DNA of 64,000 nt. It comes from Endomychus coccineus. Lineage: Eukaryota > Arthropoda > Insecta > Coleoptera > Endomychidae. The stretch covers positions 29,926,297-29,990,296 of the forward strand of contig OY294068.1 in NCBI GenBank assembly GCA_958510875.1. The letters run 5' to 3'. The notes beneath the pieces were generated by a model that made no database searches, had not been told where the DNA came from, and worked only from the letters and a program-made list of their open reading frames with translations. The translations under genes were made by a program, and so were the position numbers. Shown piece after piece: positions 1-13,165 of this stretch. The first letter of the stretch is position 1; each line of letters starts with the position of its first letter.

Positions 1-580
1 TTACTTGAAAAGCATGCCATTCTTATACACTTCCACCATGTGCCATCATTTTTTATCGGGTCCGTTTATCAGGCCGACCAGTTAAAAATGAACCGAAAAT
101 GGACTGCAAGTTAATCCTCCCAAACGTGGTGGAAAATGTTCATTATTGTGGCAATTGCTATCATACCCTACGCCATCAAAAGTTATCGGTCCATTTCCAA
201 GTAATTGGCCATTATTTGGACCAAACATGTTTCTTTTTTTCATTTTGTGGCTAAAACTTGCTGGTTACAAGGTAACATGATGGCACCATGTTAAATAACT
301 TGATTGGAGGTCAAATGAAGATTTAAAATTATTCCATCACTCCTTGCCTATTTCAACCCCCTAAAACCATCCCCAAAACAAAACAAAAAACGGCCGTTTC
401 AATTGTAAACTCGGCCAGAATCTCAATATTTGACTAAGTTATCATGAAGTTGGTCATATTATCCATATTATTCACATTTTGGGGGGAGGGGGGTTAGGGG
501 GTTTAAATAGGCAAGGAGTGATGGCAATAATTTTAAATCCTAATTTGACCTCCGATACAGTTACTTGAAAAGGGTTAACC
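1..580. repeat. Inverted-repeat (foldback/MITE-like) segment
   Basis: Bases about 305-363 are the imperfect reverse complement of about 494-556; both contain the segment written ctccttgcctattt on one arm and aaataggcaaggag on the other. A 12-base direct repeat, ttacttgaaaag, occurs at 1-12 and 562-573. No coding potential is visible. The structure suggests a small non-autonomous DNA element or its remnant, but no target duplication was found and the left end may lie outside the window. Confidence 0.45.
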
Positions 581-972
581 TAAACAATTTGCGGAGGCTG
601 TATCTCGAGATCTAGCAGTCGGCGAAAATTCGGTCTGTGAGATGAATTGGTCATTGAACCGTCCCCTAACGATAAACCATAGTGCCATCGGGTTAATGTT
701 CAGACCACATCAATATCGCTCTAGCTCCTAGACTAAAATGATGCGGTAGCTTGACATTTTTCAAAAATTAGTGGTGTTGAGGACATAAAGAGACTAATAG
801 ATATTTAATATTAAAATTTAGTTAGATGTAAGGGTAATAAATGAATTACCAAGAATTCATATATTTCAGAATGGATATTTACGATATTTGCCTAATACCT
901 AATATGCACAGTGTTGTTGACCTGGGTTTTAATGGTTTTCAAAGGATTCTTATTTGGTTCATTACTTTGTGT
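581..972. other. No gene seen
   Basis: Non-coding stretch between the inverted repeat and the hAT insertion. The short open frame starting at 841 has no recognisable composition and runs across the hAT boundary, so it is not called. Confidence 0.5.
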
Positions 973-980
973 GTTGGTAC

Positions 981-3198
981 CAGTGGCGGCTCCTCGAAGG
1001 AGGCTAAGGAGGCTCAGCCTCCTCACCAATTTATCTTAATGATCGTTCTCCATTTTATTTCCTGTTTCTCTGATAATTCTTTAAATTTTACAATTAATTC
1101 CCCGTTCTCAGTAGTTATTTTCAATCTGGCAACAGTGGCCAGAGGCTAGATTCTCTATATATCTCAAACGCTAAATACGTGTGGTCAACACAGTTGCCGT
1201 TTTTCCAACCATTCAATTGCCAAGTGGGGTAAAACAGCGAATATGGCAACAGTCTAGGGAGGCTAGCTTCTCGTCTTCTCGTACCCACTCGTCGGTCGAA
1301 TGAAATACGATTACTTGCTCCCGCCTCCAGCTGCTAGAAGAATGCGACACGTGTTCGGTTAGTTGTTGTTTTTATTCCGCGAGGCGTAGTAAGGTTAAGT
1401 AGTTAAGTTATAATTTATCTAATCGGAATCGGTGAACGTTAAATTGATGAGTGACTTAGTTGCTGAGTTCTTAGAAAATCCATTTAGTGAATTAACATAT
1501 GATAGAAAAGTGTTCTTCAAAAACAAACGGCCTTTACCGGATTTGAAAAGATTAGTTTTGACAGCATAGGTAAGTTTCAAAATCGCAGGAACATATCACA
1601 TCGAGTATTAAGTTTAAATTAACCGGTAAACAGAATATTGTTAATGTGATTGATTCTGCTCGTACACGCGAAATAGAAACAGCGATCAATTTATTTAATT
1701 TCTTAATGGAAACATTTGAACTATTTGACTTTGCGAATAAATTAAGTAATTGCTCAAACCTACGACGGCTTATCTGTAATGGCGGGACATTTAAACGGTC
1801 TTCAAACAAAAATAAAATCAGTTTCGCCTCAGGCTATTTTCACCCATTGTTACGCTCACAACATGAATTTGGTTTTAAGTAATGCATGTAATTCCATTAA
1901 GGAAGGTAGAATTTTTTTTTCCAACTTATATTCATTTTCAAATTATTTTAGCAAATCCACCAAACGAACTGAAATTTTGAATAACATAGTAGGAAACAGA
2001 ATTCCCTGTAATGCTCCAACTCGATGGATTTTTACATCACGTGCAGTGTTTACTGTTTACATCCACAAAAATAAAGACAAATTAATTGAAACATTTGATT
2101 TTGTATTAAACAGTGATTACTTTTCAACAGATCAGGTTTCATTAAATGCTGCTGTTGGTTTAAAATCTTATTTAGAAAATGAAGAATTTTTGTTTTTTCT
2201 TGATAATTTTAAATTAATATTTGAACAAACTGATCTTATTTTTCAAATTTTACAACATAAATTCACTGATATAATTTATTCAAGAGATCGTTTAAAACAT
2301 CTCATTGATAAAATTTCAAGTTTCCGTAATACAGAATTTCATTTTAATATTTTATTTGAAAATTTTTCAACTGATGAGGCTCCTCCCGCGAAAAGGAGGA
2401 AAACACATAATTTGATAAACAAGAAACTACATTATAAACAACTTTTTTATGAAATTTTAGATACTATTAAAGGTCAAATTGAGATTCGATTTTCCGATTT
2501 ACATGAATTGAAGTTTTTCTACTTGACGAATAGAAGATTTTTCGGATCTTTTTCAAAAGAGTTTCCCAATACACTTTTAGATAACTTAGTTCTAAAATAT
2601 AAATTTTTTGATAAAATTACACTGCACAATGAATTATGCGTTTTATACTCGGATAAAGATATTTTAGGCCAGTACGACAGTCACGCCGATATGATAAAAT
2701 ATATGATAGACAATGATTTGCAACAAGTTTTACCTCAGTTTTATAAACTACTTTGTTTGACACCATTCCTGTCACGTCTGCATCGGTGGAGAGATCATTT
2801 TCTACTCTCAAACGAATTACAATGGACCAAAATCGTTTATACAATGAAAAAGAAATGATACATTTTATGATAATATTATTGATCATTTTTCGCAAACTAA
2901 AGAACGTAGAATTCCGTTAATATATAAAAAAAAGTTAATAGAATTAATAAAAAAACAAAATATGAAAAATTCCAAAAAAAAAGACAAAATATCAAAAATC
3001 CAAAAAAAAACAAAAAACGAACAAAAAATTTTTTTGCCAAGAGAAACTTTACACCTCCACGCAACAATTAATTTTGTCACTGAAGTAGCTGGTACGGTCG
3101 CTGTGCAAAAGTTAAATTAATTGGCTGAGTAGAGTATATTTTTAATAAAACGTTTTATGTCCAGCCTCCTCTCTTAAAAAGTTCACGAGCCGCCACTG
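981..3198 (+). mobile_element. hAT-superfamily DNA transposon, degenerate
   Basis: The element begins CAGTGGCGGCTC at 981 and ends with its reverse complement gagccgccactg at 3198. It is flanked on both sides by the same 8 bases, GTTGGTAC (973-980 and 3199-3206). Eight-base target duplications, a CAG start and the transposase inside identify a hAT element. The coding region (see the pseudogene entry) is interrupted, so this copy is probably inactive. Because the target duplications are still identical, the insertion is not very ancient. Confidence 0.9.
1447..2880 (+). pseudogene. hAT transposase remnant (ZMYM1-like/TTF-type family)
   Basis: The longest open frame (1779-2858) reads AGHLNGLQTKIKSVSP followed by THCYAHNMNLVLS. 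This is the typical middle of the RNase-H-like transposase in the zinc-finger-MYM-type-1-like hAT family. The C-terminal dimerisation motif, SVERSFSTLKRI, is readable at about 2780-2820 but in a different frame from the body, so at least one frameshift separates them. A short N-terminal frame starting ATG at 1447 and ending in a stop at 1569 may be the beginning of the same gene. An intron or decay separates it from the body. Not expected to be functional. Confidence 0.75.
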
Positions 3199-3206
3199 GT
3201 TGGTAC

Positions 3207-4653
3207 ATAGTCAGAAAAACCCGGTTAACAACCCTTAGCATAATTGTGTGGCATCTTTCCCAATACATAATATTTATTATTAAGATCATTTCTATTGGTG
3301 GATTCTGCATAAGGTTTCCACCCCCTGAAAGTTCAAGTAGTAGAATGTAATTGTAAAGTAAATCAGTATATCAGAGTTTTTCAATGTATCAACAAGTTTA
3401 TCATCAATTATACATCATATCATAATACAACAATTCACATTAATTTATAATTTGAAGATGCAGCAGTTTCACTTTAGTATTTTAAAGTAGTGTAAATAGT
3501 TAGGTCCAATTAACTTCGAGCAAAATAGTGTGAAATCGATATTCACGACTCTACTAACAAAACAAGAGGTATATTTACCCAGTTACGACAATTTATGTTC
3601 ACTTTTCTAAACATATTTTCATAAGGAAGAACACAAAATTAGCAAAACAACAGCGACTTATAGACTGATCCAAAAACACCAATTAATATGTAAATCATAT
3701 TTAATGACCATTCTCTTCAAAGGATAAATAGCATTTAATCACTACAAGATGGTCCAAATAATGATCCGTATAATTGAATAGATTCATTATTGCCTTTTTT
3801 GACGTGACAACGTCTTATAATTCGATGGAGCCGGCTGCACGCACGAGAAAACATGACTCATTTGCCGTTACCTCGCTCTGACCGGCTGTGCGTTACCTCG
3901 CTCTGAGGCGTTCCATTTAAGGCTTGAAGTGCAAGCGAGCTCTTCTACTTGAGTGACCGATGCGATGCGCGTGGACAGCTGCTATACAATAATACATTTA
4001 CATGTTTTCGTAAGTGCAGTGAAAAGTGAATGTGGTGTCAATTGTTTATAGCAACAATAATTGCGGCGATAAAGGTAATGATTCTTTCGTGTTCAGTGAT
4101 ATATTGTCGAATATTCGTGCTTTCATCATTAAAATAAAAGCCTCGGTCCGCTAGTGCAGCGATTGTAGGTTATGCTATAATTGACAAAACTATAACAATA
4201 AGTTAACAGAACTGTTTCACGATGAGTAAAAAATCAATTGCTTTACTATTCGATCGAAATAATTATCGAGCGTAGCTATGATTTCAAAAAATTAAAACGA
4301 TTGTTAAATCTTCCACATATCATAACAACGTGTCTGAAATGACAGGTAGGACCAGCCAGCCGTCAAAGGGAACAATTTTCTCCTATATCAAACACATTGA
4401 GGCGGGCTTTTTAAAAGCTAAATTGACATAATTGTATTTATGCGTACAAATAAATGTAACTTGATCAATTCAATTGTGATTTCCATTTACCTCCTTCTCT
4501 ATATCCATACAAAATATCTATCAAACAAATAAAATTAAAATTTTCTTTTGAAAAATGAAACCATTCCATCAGTATTTTCTTATGACTTTGTCACGTTCAA
4601 CTATCGTCAGTAAACCGACTTTACAGACAACCGATTTTTTGTTCTCCTTTAAG
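3207..4653. other. Probable SMC2 intron sequence with an unclassified repeat
   Basis: No SMC2 exon is recognised here, so the upstream exons must lie left of the window or further left within untypable sequence. About 3780-4080 is more GC-rich and contains a tandem near-duplication of gttacctcgctctga (about 3877 and 3893). It looks like the leader of a high-copy element, but no family can be named from sequence alone. Confidence 0.4.
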
Positions 4654-7600
4654 ATGAATTAACCCAGAAAGAAAGCACATGCAAGGAAACTGGGAAGAAA
4701 TGTGGTCAAAAAGCGAAAGAGCTGGAAATCAAAATGAAGGATTCCAAAGGTTACAAAGATCGACAATTGAAGGAAGCCGAGACAGAAATGAAAAAATTAA
4801 AACAAAAAGCCGATAAAAGTAGACAAGAATGGAAGAAGCGCGAACAAGATTACGAAACGCTCAATCTGGAAATATCAGAATTACAGAAAGGTTTAGAGAA
4901 TACAAAACAACAATTGGTATTGACAGAAGAAACTATACAGCAATTGAAACAACAATTGGAAGAGTTAATCAAAACCCATGATGAGTTGAAGGTAATTTTG
5001 CAGCCAATTAGTGTAAGTTTGCACAGTTGGTAATTTTATTATTCATCTTAGGATAGCCTAAAGGAGTTACAAAATGAAACAAAGCGTGAGAAGGCCATAA
5101 TTGCGGAAAAGAACAAGGAAATCCACAAGAAAAATCATAAAAAGGAGCAGTTACTTGCCCAGAATACTGAATCGGAATTGGAGATCAAGAAGCTCGCGCA
5201 TGATATTAAGAAATTGGAGGACGATTACAAAAATTGCAAATCTAGGGTAAGTTGACAATTTTATTGTCACAAAATTAAATTCACTTATTCAAAAACTTGC
5301 TTGTTTTCCAAAACAGTTGCTATTGTTATTCTTAAGCTCGAAAATTGATAAACTGAGTGGGAAATAATAATAATTATTATATTATTTCAATCTGACAAGT
5401 ATATCAAAAATAATAATGGTGATCAAATATCAACTATTCACAATATTCTCCCCTTAACAATTTTTTTTTCAATTGTTGATTGAAAGAACTCGTTCAAAAC
5501 CATAACGCTACGACAAGACGTCCTGCTCTTGTCATTCTTTGGGCTTCTTATTCATTCTTGTATGCAGTTGCCTTTCCGTATTTCCTTCTCTTTCTGACAT
5601 CCAGTTTTCTTCACTGGAAATGGGCATACAATTTCTCCATTCATTGTCTTCACTTTGGCTACTAGGTGCGTTATCTTTCAAAATACATTTCTAATATTCT
5701 GCCCAAAAACCAATTCATCCTTTTAATCATAAGGTCTTTCTAGTCCAGATCGATCTGTAACGTCATACACTTATAGTTCCAGGCAGCTGTTTCACTATTC
5801 TTATAGAGCTCATGAGTGAAACAAGCAAGTTTGCAACGTTACTGAAGGATCTCTGTTGAAGGTACTCATTAACGACCTACAACGTTGTAAAAAGATGTTT
5901 TTGTCTATAAACTTAGGTTTTGCGCTTTCAAACAGTCTTGACTTGTATGAGATTTTTGGCAAAACAGACAAAATGGTATTCTCTTATCGCCTTTCTTTTC
6001 TTTAGAGTTGTAGAGTATATGGTTGTTGCCGTATGGAGTTCACGCTAACCTGAACTTCTTTTGTCCTTAACACTCATACTTATACTCATAGGTGTTCTTC
6101 TCCTTTCGTAATTGTTTTTTCGAATTCCACCTCGCTTCTCAAAAAAATCTAATATGAAAGATAAATGATCATTTTCTAAACCTCAATTTTTAGTTTGGCC
6201 CTGTAAAACTGAACTTTTATTTTTATTTGCATTTCTGTCTCCCAAACTTTCAATAGGTCCTCTGGTGATGCAAACTCAACGAGGGGAAGTAAAATTGCTG
6301 CATATTTTTCTTTGGTGACCCTAAGTATTTCCAAAGTCTGTAATTGAGTCTCTAATTTATCATATAATTGAGAAAGTGTCATATCTGTATCCTTCATTGC
6401 CTGTTTAAATATCAAACTCAACAACTCTCTTAGTTACGCCTCTATGAGGAACTCGTCCCTAGCGAATCTGGCTTTTAATTGGTTGTGACAGATCACCCTC
6501 CTAAGTTGATTGGAGCAAATACTGAAACTTGTCCTCCAGATCATTATCTTCATTGGAATGGATTCTAACATTTTCATCATACTTCCTGAATTCGATCTTT
6601 GGAAGACTGCAACTAGGTGAACTACATTGATCCTCTTCTATTTTTTACTCAAGGAAGAATCCGCACTTAGACCTGTATTTGATCAATTCTTCCCGGTGGA
6701 ATTCAACTTGATTGTATTCTTTTTCAAAAGATGCGTCGTCGATTTCTAAAGACTGTAGTAACGTTCTTATGTTATCATCTGCTCTGGACAATCTATCGCT
6801 TTTGTCTTGCAATCATCGTGAAACTGCTAGCAGATGTTGCTTACTTGTGGCCTTATATAGTAACATCTGGTCTTACTCTTACTACTGGCAGATTTTTGAG
6901 AAACGTTTTTTCATCAATTCTCGTTCTCTCTTCGTCGATTTCCTATCTTATAAAGCCCTGTCACGGTCGCCAAAATGTAATTTGTAAGCTCGAAAATAGG
7001 AAAATTGTGTCGGAAATAACTCGAAAGTGACAGTTGTACTCAGAAATTTCAATCTGACAAGTAGATCAAAAACAATACATGGTGATCACATATCAACTAT
7101 TCACAACAGCTATGTTGTCACCTAACACCTTCAAACGTCCTCGACAGTTTGATATAAGGCATCCCATGATGTACTTTTTTCTTTTCCCTATCTGAAAATG
7201 AATTTTCTCCATCGATGTTTATCCAATAATCTAAGGTTATGGAAATCTTTTGAGTAGCTTGAGTATCTTGACTCTTCAGATGTTGATGGCTAACTAACTT
7301 GGCTTGTCTTCAGATGCCTCTTATAGGCCTTCAAAACCGACGCTAAGTATTTTCAAAATTAACCAATGAGGTGCTTAGTTTACCTATCAAGAATGCTTTG
7401 TTGATTGTTGCAAACTGACAGAACTATTACATTGTTACTAGTCTGACGTTTATAAAATTGCATCGACCAATCAGAATTTAGTATTCTTTAAATTTTTAAT
7501 TATTGGAGATTTTCAACTTATTTTAAATGATGATGATTCCTTCTTTTTAAATTGATATTGCCTACATTTTTCCACACACTTTGGTATAAGATAACCTATG

Positions 7601-10357
7601 ATTAGGTTATTATTAAAATGATTATTCCTATAATTATTATAAATTTGACAGTTGTATCAATAACATTTCTTTAACATTATATAATTCAAATTTACTAATC
7701 CTAACTTATATCTACAACATTTTTCAATAGTTTGTGCTATCTCATGATAGTTTTTGTAATCATTTTAATTATGATTTCTGCCTTCGTAACACTGTACGTT
7801 TATTCAATTTCACTGAAGTTCTTGTTTTACACTTTTATTCTAATTACATTGTTGTTTATTATGTTTTACATTGTTCATTATATTATACTAACTATTATTT
7901 AACTTTTAATATTGTATTTAATTCCATATAATATCTTTTTATTAATCTTTTCTGATCAATGTTCGGTAAGTTCTAATTTTATCATTTTTGTTGTTTAGGA
8001 AATGAAATCATAACAGTATATATTATGTAGAACAATTATTATTGATACACTAAGCAGTACGTCACCCGTGACAAGAGGGGCGAACGTTACCTTCCAGGTA
8101 ACACTTACATTGATAGATATAGATGTCTCGATATTACACCGAGGACGACATGGTACAATCCTGTCACGGGTACTATTGACTTAGTGATGTTTCTTATTGT
8201 GTATCAGTGAATAAACCACCTTACCACAACGTCATCTTTTATTCTGCGGTGTCCACGCAGATATCTCAACCTCATATAATCAAAAACCACCATTTTCGAT
8301 ATTAGATGCCAGACTTTTATTGTACAACCCTCCAAGTTGATGGGTTTGCTACCTTGGCTTGTAGATTGAAAAATCTATGCTGTCTAACGTAGGGCCAGCT
8401 TATCGTCTTGTGGTGGGAAACCTCTTCCTCTTCTTGTTATTATAATAGTTGTCTGAGGTGTGGTGGAATAAACCAGGCATAAATCAATCGCAGCTCTTCA
8501 TTTTAGAACCTGTGACTAAACCTTTGAACAACTCTCTCTCTTTCTTGGAACCTAGACGAGTTGATGAATGAATTTTTAGTGAAACACATAATCGCCCGAA
8601 TAGTCACCAACATCTCACCTCATACATATATTATATCGTATATGGAAAATTCAGAGAGACAAAGGAAACCGCCCCTCAATGAGAAACTCCATCTGTCAGG
8701 CTAAAATTAATTAAGTTGACTTCACAGCTATTAAATTATGTGTTTTTGGCGGATGACTTGTCTGTTTAAATGAGCAATCTTCCTCCTGTTGAAGATAAAT
8801 GTAGTGTTGTTAAAGGTGCATCACATTTTCCACCAAATAACATTGAATCTCATAGGTTTATTGACTTTCCTTCAAGAAAATTACCTCATTTTATATTAGC
8901 AGTCTATGTTGTTCTCTTAATTTTGAATTACTTTTAGTTTGATTGATATCAAATGCCATAGTTGATGAATTTAACCAAGACATAATAATAAATTCAGAAT
9001 CTCGTTGTTATTTCAGTTTAATTCAAAGTTGATTTATTGTTTACATTCTGAAACCTATTGTTCTATCTGATGTATTGTTCTATTCTAATGTAACTTTGAC
9101 AATTCGGGTTATTTTTACCTATAAACCAAGACTAATGTTGAAATTATTCGTCAGGAAGTAGATTACACAAAGAAAATGAAGAAAGATAAGCAGTATTTGG
9201 AGGAGGGAGCGAAACTAAGCGATAAAGAAGGAAGCGATTTAGAAAGAAGAATTAGAGATATGCAAGAAATAAAAAATAAACTCGGCCGAAAGGTTAATGC
9301 AAAGGCACAAACTATGTTTGAGCATGAGGAAAAACAGGTAATCACATATTGGAATTTAACTAGGAGGTCAGTCGGTACGCTGCGCATGCTCGAAAGGCTA
9401 ACGCTCACTCCGTCTTAATTAAATATTGTAGATTGTATAAGTGGCTTCAAATTTTGATATCAATACAAAGAATTTCAGGTCATGCCACTTACGATGAATT
9501 ACGGGTATATAGTGTATTTTGTTCTTGTTTACAGTACAACGAACTGCACAAAAAACACAACATCGTAGAAAATGATAAAAAGAAACTACTTGCAGTTATG
9601 ACTGAACTTGATGAGAAAAAGAAAAGTTCTCTCAAATTAGCATTCGAGCAAGTTTCGAAAGATTTCGGGTCGATTTTCAGCACTCTTCTACCAGGGGCAA
9701 ATGCAAAATTGGTAGCCCCTTTTGGATCAACAATTTTGGAGGGCCTTGAAGTAAATAGTTTGGCAAATATTTTTTAACATTTTTTAGTAACAACGCTCTT
9801 TCTCAGGTGAAAGTATCTCTGGGTGGAGTATGGAAAGATAGTTTGACGGAATTAAGTGGTGGTCAGAGGTCGTTGGCAGCCTTATCGTTGATTTTAGCAA
9901 TGTTATTGTTTAAACCTGCCCCTTTGTATATATTGGATGAAGTGGACGCAGCTTTAGATCTGTCGCATACTCAAAATATAGGGAATATGTTAAAAAGTCA
10001 CTTTAAAAAGTCTCAGGTATGTTATGGCGTTTATTAAATTGGTTGCCTTGATAATCGAACTTTCGGACACGTTCATTGAGTTCAAATGTGTTAATTACCG
10101 ATTTCGATATTAACCACGACCTCAAAATACGTTATTCGTGATGTTTTGTTACCAGATTATTTTTAATGAATACGCTCTAGCAAAATTAATATGAAATACG
10201 CCCAAAAAACAACTTTAGATAAGTAATTCTACATTTTATATTTCAGTTCATCATTGTTTCCTTAAAAGATGGCATGTTCAATAACGCGAACGTTTTATTC
10301 CGAACAAAGTTTGTTGATGGAGTTTCCACCGTTTCAAGAAGTACCAACAGGTCTTGA
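4654..10357 (+). CDS. SMC2: Structural maintenance of chromosomes protein 2 (condensin subunit), 3' part
   Basis: SMC2 is the ATPase core of condensin, pairing with SMC4 to compact mitotic chromosomes. Seven phase-consistent exons were joined: 4654-4991, 5052-5246, 9155-9337, 9535-9750, 9807-10016 and 10247-10357, preceded by exons outside the visible set. The first two to three exons encode a charged coiled coil (for example [15 protein letters not shown]), the second half of the SMC arm. The last exons encode the C-terminal ATPase head: signature motif [15 protein letters not shown] at about 9852-9895, Walker [18 protein letters not shown] just after it, and the tail [20 protein letters not shown] with the D-loop and switch region, ending TGA at 10355-10357. 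About 417 of the expected roughly 1200 residues are present. The 5' end is cut off. Exon 4654 starts in phase 1, needing one base from the missing exon. The 3.9-kb intron 5247-9154 carries a BEL/Pao element. A polyadenylation signal AATAAA lies at 10455. Family identity is firm; the 5' structure is unseen. Confidence 0.93.
5324..7108 (-). mobile_element. BEL/Pao LTR retrotransposon, internally deleted
   Basis: Two related terminal repeats lie at 5324-5445 and 6976-7108. The whole unit is bounded by the 5-base target duplication GCTAT (5319-5323 and 7109-7113). Read on the minus strand, the 5' LTR is followed directly by TTTTGGCGACCGTGACAGG, a primer-binding site whose complement ends in CCA. 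The 3' LTR is preceded by the purine tract AAGGGGAGAA. The interior (about 1.5 kb) holds only gag-like sequence: the minus frame 6176-6424 includes [12 protein letters not shown] and [18 protein letters not shown], typical of Pao/BEL gag. Protease, reverse transcriptase and integrase are absent. It sits antisense in an SMC2 intron. Confidence 0.82.
7114..9154. other. SMC2 intron, mostly featureless, with an LTR-like patch
   Basis: AT-rich intron with no convincing coding sequence. About 8020-8275 is less AT-rich. It begins near tgtagaac and contains a self-complementary pair around gtgacag/ctgtcac (about 8070 and 8160) and gtgaataaacc near its end, resembling the U3-R-U5 of a solo LTR. No second copy or target duplication was found in the window, so this is a weak call. 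Confidence 0.35.
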
Positions 10358-10454
10358 TATATTTAAGGTTTTTCAATTTGTTATTTGAATATTATAAAGT
10401 ATATTTTGATACTAATTATGTTTTTATATCAACCTTGACTGAATTGGTAGATTC

Positions 10455-10460
10455 AATAAA
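10455..10460 (+). terminator. Likely SMC2 polyadenylation signal
   Basis: AATAAA about 98 bases after the SMC2 stop codon, on the coding strand. Confidence 0.5.
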
Positions 10461-10563
10461 CTTGGCTATATGTACAGTTCTCGTCAAATAACTTGGCCCG
10501 TACGTCATCAATAGGCTTATCAGATTATGAAAAGTTCTTGATTTACACGCGTTATATTGGTAG

Positions 10564-11124
10564 GTCGTACATACAGGTCTGGAAACTCGGGGCTGTTTCC
10601 TATGTGAGAAGTGAGTCCGCTAAGCGTCGGCTGTCGCGTAGTACCAAAAGTCGTCACGTAGGAATATTCTCTGACAACTGTCAGTTGACTTGTAAACACA
10701 AGGAATACCTGCGTTTTTAGAAACAAATTACGAGACCGTGCATTGTGCCGAAATGCAAAACGGGGTACAAAAGTGTAAAGCAAGAAACTTCTGGTTTTAA
10801 AGTGCCGAAAGATGCGGAAATGCGTTAAAAGTGGATGCTTGCGATTCCGGATAGAAATTGTATTAACGAGGTCTTTTATGTGTGCGTCATGTATAACGAA
10901 AAAGGGGAAGCTATTTTCATGGTGAGTAATACATTTTGACAAGAGTAACAGTTATATTCCTCTGTTAAATCAGAATACTTAGTAACACTGCTTGCGATTC
11001 CGGAAAGAAATCGTTTTACCGATCCAAGCGCTAGCTAGTGGCTGAGCGAGGGACTACGAGTTTGGCGACGCGTAAGAGACTCATGTTAAACATACGAGTC
11101 GCCAGACCTGTATGTACGATCGCG
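10564..11124 (+). mobile_element. P-superfamily transposon, deletion derivative with THAP-like exon
   Basis: Ends are inverted copies of the family terminus: left GTCGTACATACAGGTCTGG, right ccagacctgtatgtacgatc. The flanking 8-mers are ATTGGTAG (10556-10563) and GTTGGTAG (11125-11132), a 7/8 match, with the first bases of the left TIR lost. Inside, about 10732-10921 reads PCIVPKCKTGYK and FKVPKDAEMR, then KWMLAIP after one stop. This matches the start of a THAP zinc finger, the DNA-binding domain of P transposases. The frame ends at a GTGAGT donor. The transposase catalytic core is missing. Confidence 0.7.
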
Positions 11125-11132
11125 GTTGGTAG

Positions 11133-11939
11133 TTTTGGTACAGAAATTTCCGTAAGCCACACGCTGCAGAATCAACTTTATCGGTTGTGTTCGTACCTAG
11201 TCGGTTAGCATTTTCAAGTTTCTTATAGTGTTCGTCATTCCGAGCTTATCATGTTTATATATAAATATTTGCAGCTGTTATAACCTATAACATTCGTTAG
11301 ATTACATAGTTTACTCCGATTATCTTTTTAGGGTGAATATTAGTTTCAATACTTTCAATGTATTGTCGTGTATTAGAACGGATTACACTTTTAACGGACG
11401 TGCAGCAGAAATTGTGTTAGGTTCCCTGTGAATGAAGGAATCAGAAGGCAACGGCATTTGAATACTTAAGAATAGACAAGACAGGCCTGCAACTTGACAA
11501 AAATAACGTGATTCAAATACGATAGGACGGGGATGTTTTGTCTCTTTCTAGATCATTACAATGGCATTGACGTATGTGGTTTTCTTAGAAATTATACGTT
11601 ACAATGTTTCTTTATCTAAATCATGAGTTTTAGAAGAAAATGGACAATTTATAATGTGCCGATATTATTTCATACAGGTGCCATGTTATTTGAGGAGAAC
11701 CGTATATAATATTGAACATAGATAACTACTAGTAGAGTTATCTATGATATTAAACAAGCTGTGAATTTATACAAAAGCAAGTGACCACAGATTGCCGTTC
11801 TGAAAGAAAGAAATCTGTTCTATCAAACAGGAACGTAAGCGATGTACACAGAAATACGCTTATGGCTCCATTCGATTGCGGTCCTCACCATAGTTTTGAT
11901 TTGGCGCGAAAGTTGAAATGTGCCTACTAGAAATTATGA
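11133..11939. other. No gene seen
   Basis: Intergenic sequence between two P-related insertions. It has short AT-rich palindromes, such as the pair around 11719-11745 (gataactactagtagagttatc), but no coding signature. Confidence 0.4.
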
Positions 11940-12513
11940 TTATTAAAACCATCGAGGGTGGCGCATGAGTCGAGAGATGTTCTCTGGCACGTATACGATC
12001 GTGTTCTCTAGCAACTGTCATTGTTGACTTGTAAACACAAGGAATACCGGCATTTTTAGAAAAAAATGACGAAACCGTGCATTGTGCCGAAATGCAAAAC
12101 GGGGTACAAGTGTATCGCAAAAAACTTGTTTTTAAAGTGCCGAAAGATGCGGAATGCGAAAAAAGTGGATGCTTGCGATTCCGGAAAGAAATCGTTTCAA
12201 CGAGGTCTTTTATGAAGTTATTTTTAAGGTAATTAATACATTTCGACAAGAGTAACAGTTCTATTCCTCTCTCAAATCAGAATAGTAAATATTGCGTTAC
12301 GAGATAAATTATTTTACTTAAAATGTGCGTTTATTATCAATCAATCTTTGTATTGTGGGGCTTGAAATTTGAACGATATGCGCCTAATCCTGACAACACT
12401 TCGATCCATGCGCCAGCTGGTGGTTGAGCGAGGGACTACGAGTTTGGCGACATGTAAGAGACTCATGTCAAACATGGAGATTCCAGACCTGTATATATGA
12501 CCGTGATTGGAAC
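11940..12513 (+). mobile_element. P-superfamily transposon fragment with THAP-like exon
   Basis: Contains the same subterminal block as the other P copies (ggtggcgcatgagtcgag at about 11951). It also has the THAP-like start MTKPCIVPKCKTGYK at 12066 and a right terminus ccagacctgtatatatgaccgtg ending near 12513. The left TIR was not found at the expected place and the coding part is frameshifted. Orientation is inferred from the THAP reading direction. Confidence 0.6.
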
Positions 12514-13165
12514 TAGCAATTGGTTTGTTCATACGTGATTGAAAAACCAATGCAGCAATGTATACAGAACCTAAAAATTGTCCGATGTTTCGCATTATTT
12601 ATTCATTATACCTTTCAACAATTTCCGATATACCTAACTTTGCATATAGCGCATTACTGCAGAATGAAAAATTTGTATTAAGATAGCAAAATAGCTATCC
12701 AACCAATTTGGCAACAGCGCCTTTTCTAAAAACGAAAGTTACACCAATTGGTTGAGATGAAGATTTATATTAATGCCCTTCTACCGAAATTGCTATAAAT
12801 CTTCTCCCAATGATTTCCAGCGTCAATAACTAGGCACAAACGTATTTCCGCAATGTTAAAATGTTAGCCAGTCACCTGAATGAACACCATGGTATCTACC
12901 CACTTTCAATCATCTCCATGTCAGATTTTCAGTAATCCTAAGATACTATCTCGGCAACTACAAATTTCCTCAAAACAAAAATGGTACCATTAGAATCAGC
13001 TGAGCGCCCACAAGCAGATTTCCAATAAACCAAATTTCAGTCAAAATTAAACTTCAGAACATATATCAACTAACAAGTCAATTCAATGAAAATCAACTCG
13101 TATATTGCTGGTTTGACAAATATAGCAACTTTTCAGGGAAATTGTTCAAATGAATTGGGTGCACT

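Noticed and set aside
841..1149. 102-codon open frame at the left of the hAT
   Set aside because: It crosses the hAT boundary at 981 and part of its sequence is the element's TIR; no gene signature.
3780..4330. Possible promoter and first exon region
   Set aside because: GC-richer and promoter-like, but SMC2 codons upstream of 4654 are missing and nothing here encodes them; more likely a repeat.
6712..7030. Plus-strand frames of about 90-100 codons
   Set aside because: They are antisense to the BEL/Pao 5' LTR, primer-binding site and gag leader.
8020..8275. Full LTR retrotransposon in the SMC2 intron
   Set aside because: Only one LTR-like block and no partner, primer-binding site or coding region; left as a weak solo-LTR note.
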